Positions 56,790 to 64,000 of a stretch of 64,000 bases of DNA are shown here, piece after piece. This stretch comes from Ischnura elegans (lineage: Eukaryota; Arthropoda; Insecta; Odonata; Coenagrionidae): positions 44,001,812 through 44,065,811 of the forward strand of contig NC_060259.1 in NCBI RefSeq assembly GCF_921293095.1. The letters run 5' to 3'. A program made the position numbers and the translations under genes. The notes below the pieces were generated by a model. That model was not told the origin of the DNA. It did no database searches and saw only the letters and a list, made by a program, of their open reading frames with translations. The first letter of the stretch is position 1. Every line of letters starts with the position of its first letter.

Positions 56790-57938
56790 GGTGATGCTGA
56801 AGAGATAGAAACTCTGCTGAGTAATAAGCTTGCTGCTTCTCTGGAAGATAAGGTCGTCGTCTCCAATCAAGAAGCTAAGGACTTCGATGCTGATCATAAA
56901 GAGGCTGAACCTGAGGTTATAGTCTGCAATCGAAATGCAGATGAAGGGGTTCTAAAAGCGGAGCCATCTCCAACACCCCTGCTGACTCCCTCGCAGATAG
57001 AACAACTGGATGGGAAAGTGGAGGAGTGTGTTGATAAGGATGGAAGAGTGTACTTGAGAAAGTTTGTACGGGTGAAAAAATTTTGGAGTGAGAAAGATGA
57101 GGTCCATGCTTCACAGATGAAGACAAAAGTGAGAGACTATGACACCATCAGAGATGTCCCAGTTGGAAGTGTGTCGATTAAGTCGAAGGATGAGGCTGTG
57201 ACATCATCTCTGTCTGGTGAGCCTAAGAGGCTCTATCAATGTAGTGAGTGTGAGAAGACATTCCAAACCATGATTCATTTCAAGTACCATGTGTGTAGCG
57301 TAAAGCATGGTGCAGCGATGACATGTAATCTATGTGGCCATGAAAGCACCTCAAACAAAGACTTGAGGGCCCATTGGCGCATGCACCAGCGGCAGAGAAG
57401 GGTTGCAGCCACTGCTCTGTGGGAGTTGCAAGCTGGGGAAGGAGTATCCACGAATGGAAATGTTGGTGCTAATGAAGAAACACCTGAAATTCAATGTGAG
57501 CGCTGTGGTGAGGTGTATCCTAAGAGTGAAGAACTGGTGCATGTGGCCATGCATGATGAAGAGCCGCCTCATAATTGCCAGAAGTGCTCGGAGACCTTTG
57601 ATAGTAGAGAGAAACTTAGTCGGCACATGAAGTCGCATAAGGAACCTAAAACACATAGCTGTTCTTTCTGTGGCAAGTCATTTGTGGATTCCAATGCTTA
57701 TAAATTGCATGTGCGAACTCACACCGGGGAAAAGCCCTATGAATGCCAGTACTGTGAAAAGAGGTTTTCAAGGCCATATGAGCGTATGAAGCATGAACGC
57801 ATACACACTGGAGAGCGACCTCATGTATGTGAAATATGTGGAAAGACATTTCGAGTGAGTTACTGCCTAACCTTACACAAGAGAACACATTCAGGGGATC
57901 GGCCATACACTTGTGATACTTGTGGGAAACGGTTCAAG
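56790..57938 (+). CDS. C2H2 zinc-finger protein, main finger exon
   Basis: A 1,149-nt phase-0 exon encoding 383 residues. The first ~145 residues are an acidic linker (GDAEEIETLLSNKLAASLED and onwards). Then come C2H2 fingers: YQCSECEKTF (atypical spacing before its last His), MTCNLCGHES...HWRMH, IQCERCGEVY...HVAMH, HNCQKCSETF...HMKSH, HSCSFCGKSF...HVRTH, YECQYCEKRF...HERIH, HVCEICGKTF...HKRTH, and YTCDTCGKRFK, cut by the intron. Linkers HTGEKPY, HTGERPH and HSGDRPY between the last four mark tandem DNA-binding fingers. The donor is TTCAAG/GTAACT. The remaining finger and stop must lie beyond 64000. The frame running past the donor to 58037 is intron. Confidence 0.93.
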
Positions 57939-58577
57939 GTAACTATCCATCATGATCATTTTCATTTATTTCCTGCAAAAGTTCTTGGAAATCAATGTAA
58001 AATGAAGGTAAATTTATTCATTGAGACAACTTGGTAGAATATATGTAGTTGAAATTTTAACCTGGCTTTTGCTTGGTGTTTCACCACAGCCAAAGGTGGT
58101 TAACGGAAGAATATTTTTTAGTCCTGAACCTACCAATGGTTGATATTGGAGTTGGCAGTGCGTAATAACCGTCAAGGTAAAGTAGGCTGCTGGTTATGGG
58201 CCCCAAGGCTTATGGGCCCTAGAGCAGCTTTGAGAATTTTTTCTATCTTTACCTTACCCCCTCCCAATGCTCCAGTGTGTAATATCTGGTAGTGCTATGG
58301 ACATTTTATGGAAAAAATAAGCTGTAAATATAAATTGGCACTTAAAAAATTTGCTTCACAGCTTCAGGGCATTTAGGGAAAAAATTAACTTGGACTGGAT
58401 GCCATCTGTCGTTCTTCTGCAAAACTAACAGCTAACTGCTAAAAACAAGGTATCAATATTGATTTGAGTTGCCTCTTAGTAGCATTGATATCTTTCTGGA
58501 ATTTACTTCTCAGTTCAATATGATATCCATGTTGATGTTCATTCTGAGGTGTCTTCTTTGATGGCTCACTGTGAGAT
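57939..58577 (+). other. Last visible intron of the zinc-finger gene, left part
   Basis: Starts GTAACT within a finger. AT-rich with no recognised element before the SINE pair. The intron extends to at least 64000 because no further finger coding sequence is seen. Confidence 0.6.
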
Positions 58578-58656
58578 ACACCAAAGGATAAAGTTCGCCG
58601 TGAAAAAATATTTGACTGAGGTGGGATTCAAACCTGGATCTCCTAATTGCCGGTCA
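58578..58656 (-). mobile_element. SINE fragment, minus orientation
   Basis: Reverse complement matches the body of the SINE that follows at 58666 (GGAGATCCAGGTTTGAATCC, TCAAATATTTTTTCACGGCG, CTTTATCCTTTGGTG). It is truncated at its tRNA-like head. Together with the next copy it forms a head-to-head pair. Confidence 0.75.
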
Positions 58657-58665
58657 AGATTGCTG

Positions 58666-58775
58666 GCTTGGTGGTGTAGCTGGATAAGATACCTGACTGG
58701 CAATTGGGAGATCCGGGATCTAATTCTGGCTAAGTCAAATATTTTTTCATGGCAAACTTCATCCTCTGGTGGAGA
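58666..58775 (+). mobile_element. tRNA-derived SINE, plus orientation
   Basis: GCTTGGTGGTGTAGCTGGAT (A-box-like), GGGAGATCCGGGATCTAATT (mutated B box), then the CTAAGTCAAATATTTTTTCA body. A fuller copy with B box GGTTCGAATCC is at 60551. Its right end abuts the Tigger-like element. Confidence 0.75.
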
Positions 58776-58783
58776 AAGATTTA

Positions 58784-60142
58784 CAGTAGACTCTCGTTAT
58801 TGCAAAGTTCACGGGACCAAAAAACCAGAGGTTCATAATAACGAAGTTCGTATGAACGTTTCTTTTAGGAATCGTCAAAAAAAATCAGTACATACATTAT
58901 AAACTTGATTAAATTACGCGGAAATATTTGTAAACAAGAAAATTCGTTTCAGTTTCTCAACAGAAGAATGCAGCATGACGCAATCGAAGGGTTGATATCT
59001 TCCCAAATACAGTAAGTCCGATACACGAACTAGATGCATTCCAAGGCTTTGTTCCCAAGTTGATAAACCTACAGTCTTAACTTACAGTCCGGCTGCAGAG
59101 AGTTGTCCGATGATGGGCAGAATGGTGTAGGTTGGGGTAGGGGCCAAGGCTGCCAGGTAAGAAAGGGAAAAGCCTACAAAGGGTTCCGTGAAGAAAGGAG
59201 CCGAAAGGGTTGACGAGCATGAAGGACCCAGAGGAAGAATTACTTGTTTTGGTGATTCGAAGAAAGGGTTTGTTTTGGTGGATCAGGCTAATTTCGGTGC
59301 TCCATATGCATTTGACAGCATCGTATGACTAGGCGAGGGTGTGAGGTACGTTTGGGGGACAGTGATTGGCTGGCGCAGGGTGATCCACCCCCTCCTATTG
59401 TGCCGTCATCGGACAACTCTCGCCGGCCAGCCTGCATGCAAGGCATCGAAGAGTACGGTTATCCTGCAGAATGCAACACTGCATCACAAATGCATGCTAA
59501 CTCACGATTGTGATGAACTGATCCAGCTGGGCGTGCGAAATAGCCGGAGCTGGAAAAATCGCTCTCCATGGTAAGAAAGAACGGGCGAAACGCTGAACAG
59601 TTGCTTACTTCACACCTGACTCAATGATACTTTGTTCAAATTATGCCCTAAGTGCAAGTTCCTCTACGCCACACCATGTTGCCGCGGCCAAATCAAAAGG
59701 TGCTAAATTTAAAATTTGAAAACTTTGAATGCTCGTACCTCTCAAAATTCATAAATAGAATTTGCGTGGGAAGAGGACTAACTGTGCATCCTATTTACGA
59801 GCAGTTATGAGTAGGTCACCATGACTCCACAGGAATTATATGATGTTAAAGCTTATTATTTGATGTTGCGTGTAAACTGAATAAAGAACCATAATTGACG
59901 CTCTTGGACACAATACACGAGAAGTACTTAAATGTGGCACGATTATTAAAACTTACTGTAGTGAATATCCAACTAAATGTCGTTGCTTGTGCGTGGAACT
60001 TCATAGTAAAGCTCATTTTGTAACCCCCGGGAATAACATTTCTTTTACTATAGCTAGGAAAGGCCTTTTCATCGGGACCAACGATTTGCTTCGTAATAAC
60101 GAGAGCTTTGTGATAACGTTGTTCACATTAACAAGTCTACTG
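58784..60142. mobile_element. Tigger/pogo-like element, 1.36 kb, no transposase
   Basis: Flanked by TA on both sides. The left end is CAGTAGACTCTCGTTATTGC and the right end reverse-complemented starts CAGTAGACTTGTTAATGTG with CTCTCGTTATTACGAAGC subterminally. TA duplication and CAGTAGACTCTCG ends are hallmarks of Tigger/pogo elements. The interior includes a GC-rich inverted-repeat unit (59092-59440) and no transposase-like frame, so it is non-autonomous, probably with a nested insertion. Confidence 0.82.
59092..59440. repeat. Inverted repeat nested in the Tigger-like element
   Basis: GAGAGTTGTCCGATGATGGG at about 59097 faces CGTCATCGGACAACTCTCG at about 59404, with CTGCA/GGCTG words outside each arm. 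The enclosed ~350 bp is GC-richer than the rest, with GAAGAAAGG and CGAAGAAAGGG words repeated. It may be a separate small insertion. Confidence 0.5.
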
Positions 60143-60144
60143 TA

Positions 60145-60550
60145 GTGCTTTCCTGGAGAATAGACTGCATGAAGAGTTCTCAGTATCGCCACAGGGTCAG
60201 GAACTACATTAATTTCGACGTTTCGATGTCCGACTTGGCGATTGTACTCAGGGCTGTGAGTGCTGAGGTGACTACTGATTGACTGTTGTCATCCTTTGGT
60301 TTATTTAACTTTGCATCCGTGCGCGTAACTGGTGCGTAATAACTTTCACTTGTTACTGTCACTCAACTGTAATAAAAAGTCACTTGTTTCATGCAGTGCT
60401 TTGAAATTTTTCATTGCTGATTAGAGTGACGAAATAGGGTTTTTTCACTCTAACAGTGGCTTAGTAAGCACAACGTGTGCCACAGTTTGGACTTGTGGAG
60501 TCAACATCTTGTTCGATAAAACCCATCCCGACGTTTGCTCTGAGCAAATG
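60145..60550 (+). other. Intronic spacer
   Basis: About 400 bp between the Tigger-like element and the next SINE. No recognised feature. Confidence 0.5.
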
Positions 60551-60665
60551 GCTTGGTGGTGTAACTGGATGACATACCTGACCAGCAAGTGGGAGATCTG
60601 GGTTCGAATCCTGGCTAAGTCAAACATTTTTTTCATGGCGAACTTCATCCTTCGGTGTTTTTTGC
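60551..60665 (+). mobile_element. tRNA-derived SINE, best copy
   Basis: GCTTGGTGGTGTAACTGGAT, then GGGTTCGAATCC as an intact B box about 45 nt later, then CTAAGTCAAACATTTTTTTC and TTCATCCTTCGGTG. Same family as 58578 and 58666. There is no acceptor-stem complementarity, so it is not a functional tRNA gene. Confidence 0.8.
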
Positions 60666-60903
60666 ACCCATGTGTGTGACTGCGCACAAAGTCACTTGTT
60701 TCATTCAGTGGTTCACTGTTAGAACTGACAAAACACAGAATGAGGAAAAATATCTGGAATCTCATGCTAAGTGCTCTGCATGGGTAATTTATAGCTAGTG
60801 TCTTCTATAAAGTGTTAGTTGATAAGTTTTTGTTGCGTTAGGACTTCTGTCTAAATTGCTGATGAGGTAATGATGTGCACACGGAACCACATTTTATTAT
60901 TAA

Positions 60904-62297
60904 CCCTTTCGCGCCGGACGTCAGGTTGAGCCGACGGGCGTTTTCGTTCGCAGAACACATGACGTCGGGTATAGCTGTCGTGGATTTTTCAATGCAGACG
61001 ACCGGATGTCGTCTCTGTCTGACGCAAGGGAAGGGAAGTGACTGCTGAGGTAGCAATTGTCTGATGCATTCAGGCCCGGCCTGAGACCCAGCTTAGCGAG
61101 TCCTTGGGGCCACTCCTAGGCAATAAAGCCCGACCCTTCCACTCATTTATGATCATCCTCACCGCAGGAATCCATTACATAGTACAGTGGAACCTCGTTA
61201 AAGCGAGTACGGGCTATAGCGACACCCCCGCTATAACGAGAGATAGCCGATGCACCGTCAATTGATCCTATAATAAGCGTGTTAAAAAATTCGTTTTTAC
61301 GAGACCCTTTCGGTGTTGGCTCTCGCCATAGCGAGGGTTTCACCGCCGGAAGACTTTCATCAAGACTCCTTAACCTCTGTAATTGCTAGCGATCTGTTAG
61401 AAATGAAGTTAATGGAGTGCTCAGTATCAAATTTATGTGGTAAACTGTCGTTCGATAAATATAATGATGACGAAACAATGCTTTGCATGATTTTTATTCA
61501 GTGCGGCGCTTATAAATTGTTTGAATAGTTAGTCGTTATTTGAGGAAGGAAATTTAGTGATGCAAAAAAACATCGCCTTTCGTCTGGATTTATGCTTACG
61601 TTTATCGGATAGATGTTTATCTGTCGCCGCACCACTCCTGTTCCTGTATATCTGTTCGCAACAGGTATATTGGCTATTATTTGCTCCACCTCCGGTAAAG
61701 CGACAATTCGCTATAGCGAGTGTTTATTAGTGCACCGTGGGGTGTCGTTATATCGAGGTTTCACTGTATGTAGTTACGTTTTCAATAGTTTTTTCAGTGA
61801 TATTTTTTATTGCATACTACTATGCTTTTATACTTTGAAACGATTTCTTTGTTTTGTTCTGTGCCCAAGCAATTTTTAAACGGAATTTTAGCGCTAAAAA
61901 TAACGGAATTCCGGACTTATAGTCTTATTACCTTATATTTACTAACTTTGTTGTTATTAATGCTAGAAACCCATTTAAAATTCTATAATGCTTAAAAAAC
62001 GTTAGTAATTCTTTTAGAAGAGTAAATCATTTAAAATCAACTACAATGTTTGGTTGAAAAAACACTGGTAACGCAAGAAGTTGACCTTGGATTCTTGCTA
62101 TGATAGGGTTAGAGGGTGAAGTCCAGTGGCCGGGGTAAGGGACGGGTGCCCCGTTGAGCTGGGCCCCAAATCTGAGGAACCAAAATACCCTGGCAACTCA
62201 CCCCCAAAAAAGAGCTCCGTACAGAGAGGTTTAAAATGTTCTTATGCTACTCGTAGTACGAAAACGTTTTTCTATAGTAGGCGCCGGCAAGAAAGGG
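60904..62297. mobile_element. TTAA-flanked (piggyBac-like) element with nested MITE
   Basis: TTAA at 60900-60903 and 62298-62301. Ends CCCTTTCGCGCCGG and (right, reverse-complemented) CCCTTTCTTGCCGGCGCC. TTAA duplication and CCC ends are the piggyBac signature. About 1.39 kb including a 582-bp pogo-like MITE at 61185-61766. No transposase frame. A truncated relative without the MITE is at 30942-31600. Confidence 0.72.
61185..61766 (-). mobile_element. pogo-like MITE, copy 2 (inverted to copy 1)
   Basis: TA-flanked, left end CAGTGGAACCTCGTTAAAGC, right end reverse-complemented CAGTGAAACCTCGATATAAC. Its reverse complement is nearly identical to 32533-33115 throughout, so both are recent copies of one family. 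Confidence 0.87.
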
Positions 62298-62301
62298 TTA
62301 A

Positions 62302-63182
62302 GTAAGGAATATTTCCCCTTGCCTTAAGGACCATTTTTGTCCAAATGGGGAACTGCTTCAGGATGAGTTCACTGAATCCCATGATTCTATGATTATATAC
62401 ATATGTATCTGTTTTGTATGATGCATAGTTTCTCAAATTACAGAAAGACAGAACTCACTACCAGTTAAGGCTAAACATGATGGGCACATAGTGTGAATCT
62501 TCCCCAAGAGATGGAACTACCATCTGGAGAACCTCAGCGCCGTAGAACCACATCCCACATTCCCCAAAATCTACTATCCCCCACCCATCAGTGCTCAGTC
62601 CACCCCTCTAACGTTCCCCTCCCCTCCTCCCCTTTTAGCCCTCTAACAAGCCTCTGGCACCCCACATCATTCCTCGCTCAGGTTTCATGTTAGGAAGACC
62701 ATGTTACGAAATAAAATATCAGGTTACATGAGAACAATAGAAACTCATTTCACCCCTCCTTTATTGCCAACTGACCTTTTTCAGCCAACCTTCTTCAAAG
62801 CTCCCAGTTTCTCAATGTCAAAAAAATGATCACCTATAGTGCCCAAAAATTTCTAACCATGACTTTTGGCTAATGATGAGGTATCTTGATTGGATTTTAA
62901 TATTCGTATCAATGCCCAAAATTCAAAAGAAAAAGACACCAAACATGGTGTATTTTTGACATTTAAAAAAATCATTTTGAGAATGGCATTAGTTTCCCGT
63001 GAAAAATTAAAAATGGAAGTGGAATGGATAGAGCCTGGAGTTCTTTAGCTGGAGAAAATTTCACTGAAGTCGAGGAAAAGCCTCAAGTTACCTGAGAACA
63101 ATAGGAAATGTTTTCTTTTGAATAGCTTCTCACCCTCTCCTTGTTGCAAGCTCCCCTCTTTTCAAGCGACTTGCTTTCCTGG
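62302..63182 (+). other. Intronic non-coding stretch
   Basis: About 880 bp, AT-rich, no recognised exon or element. Several pyrimidine-rich segments (62520-62690) have no splice context that I trust. Confidence 0.5.
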
Positions 63183-63906
63183 CAGGGTTGATTGATTTAA
63201 ATCATGATTTAAATCCTGATTTAAATCACTTGATTTTTATTTTAAAAAATCAGGTGATTTAAATCATAATGTGATCTATATGTTTGATTTTTTAAGAGTC
63301 AAGAAAAGGAAGCTGTAAGTGCATAATTTTGATTTTTATTTCTTGATTAATACAATGAATCGACAGTTATCAGCACAATGGTGGCTCTTAAATAGAAATG
63401 ATACTGTAGGAATGCTTGTAACATGAAAATAAAAAAAAATGGCTTTGGTTAGAATACTAGTGTATCCGTTGAAAAAAAATTGTTTTCTGATTTAACTTCT
63501 TAGCGTAGGCACCATACAAAGTTGCAATTACAGAATTTTTCTAAACTTCATATGCTTTAGAACTACAGAATATAGTACATTTGATACTTCCAATGACAAT
63601 TTTATATTATGCTGGTGTAATTTTTAATTTGATACCATTGGCATTTCCATAGTTCTCTCCCCTGATTGACGAAATGTTGTATTGAGTTTAGAGTATGTTG
63701 CCTCTTGTTGTTTCTGCAAACGATCATTCTCCAATATGCTGCCCAAATAGTTAGTTTTGCAAATAACTGAATTTTTGATGAATGGAGAATCATAAAAATC
63801 TCATTTAAATCAATAAAATCCGATTTAAATCAATAAAATCCGATTTAAATAAAAAAATCAACAAAAATGATTTTTTTGAAAAAAATCATGATTTTTATCA
63901 ACACTG
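63183..63906. mobile_element. hAT-type MITE rich in GATTTAAATC palindromes
   Basis: A 724-bp element. The left end is CAGGGTTGATTGATTTAAAT and the right end reverse-complemented is CAGTGTTGATAAAAATCATG. Flanks TTTCCTGG (63175-63182) and CTTCCTGG (63907-63914) agree at 7 of 8 bases. GATTTAAATC and AAATCATGATTT palindromes are repeated at both ends. Non-coding, hAT-like by structure. Confidence 0.82.
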
Positions 63907-64000
63907 CTTCCTGGTTCCCAATTTTTGAAACACGCTGATAGCATGAGTCACATAAGTACTGTGTTCTTCAGTGACAACCAATAACTTTCCGCAATTAGTG

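Noticed and set aside
57646-57906. Minus-strand frames over the zinc-finger exon
   Set aside because: Antisense shadows of repeated finger codons.
57939-58037. Coding continuation of the zinc-finger exon after KRFK
   Set aside because: The finger is broken at a GTAACT donor; the continuation lacks the finger's histidines, so it is intron.
60551-60625. tRNA gene with GGTTCGAATCC
   Set aside because: The same sequence occurs in three copies with a shared non-tRNA body, so it is a SINE family.
60445-60765. 106-residue minus-strand frame
   Set aside because: It runs antisense through a SINE and has no family motif.
1-64000. CRISPR arrays, bacterial operons, organellar or viral genome segments
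   Set aside because: The window is intron-rich animal nuclear DNA; repeats are transposons and microsatellites without regular spacers.

Overview
The window is animal, almost certainly arthropod and most likely insect, nuclear DNA. It is AT-rich, has long introns with GT-AG junctions, and is packed with insect-type transposable elements (hAT, pogo/Tigger and TTAA-type DNA elements, Ty3/gypsy LTR elements, LINE tails, tRNA-derived SINEs). I cannot name the species. Three host genes are visible, and exons were assigned by reading frame, splice phase and recognised protein families.

(1) Positions 1-~18,000, plus strand: the 3' part of held out wings (how, the insect quaking orthologue), a STAR-family KH RNA-binding protein. 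Four exons join in phase (4254-4397, 5525-5624, 9202-9591, 15413-15489 stop), giving the end of the KH domain, the QUA2 region and a Gly/Pro/Ala-rich tail. The 5' exons lie outside the window. A possible alternative terminal exon at 17921 is flanked by ACTAAY motifs, the kind of site the encoded protein itself binds.

(2) Positions ~33,600-36,400, minus strand: a complete three-exon carbohydrate sulfotransferase of the CHST11-14 type, 338 residues, with a membrane anchor and both PAPS-binding motifs.

(3) Positions ~45,667 to beyond the right edge, plus strand: a multi-exon C2H2 zinc-finger gene (45679-45882, 51803-51866, 53433-53665, 56790-57938), all exons in phase, with the last visible finger cut by an intron. 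Its introns are crowded with transposons.

Between and inside the genes are mobile elements. The most informative is a complete 3.9-kb Ty3/gypsy LTR retrotransposon (37726-41638) with identical 143-bp LTRs, ACTTA target duplications and one 2-nt frameshift in its integrase. Its primer-binding position carries no tRNA-like sequence. Instead it holds 16 nt exactly complementary to a block inside its own LTR, as expected for self-primed reverse transcription (Tf1/sushi-like). Others include a degenerate gypsy relic with one LTR (1794-3824), a 2.2-kb hAT element with a perfect 8-bp target duplication (6449-8611), at least five smaller hAT-type elements, two inverted copies of a pogo-like MITE, a Tigger-like element, TTAA-flanked elements, several SINEs and LINE 3' fragments. 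A ~230-bp fold-back insertion (33196-33427) has a recognisable empty-site copy nearby.

The stretch from ~18,000 to 29,700 is AT-rich non-coding DNA in which I see little beyond a LINE scrap, a small hairpin and microsatellites.
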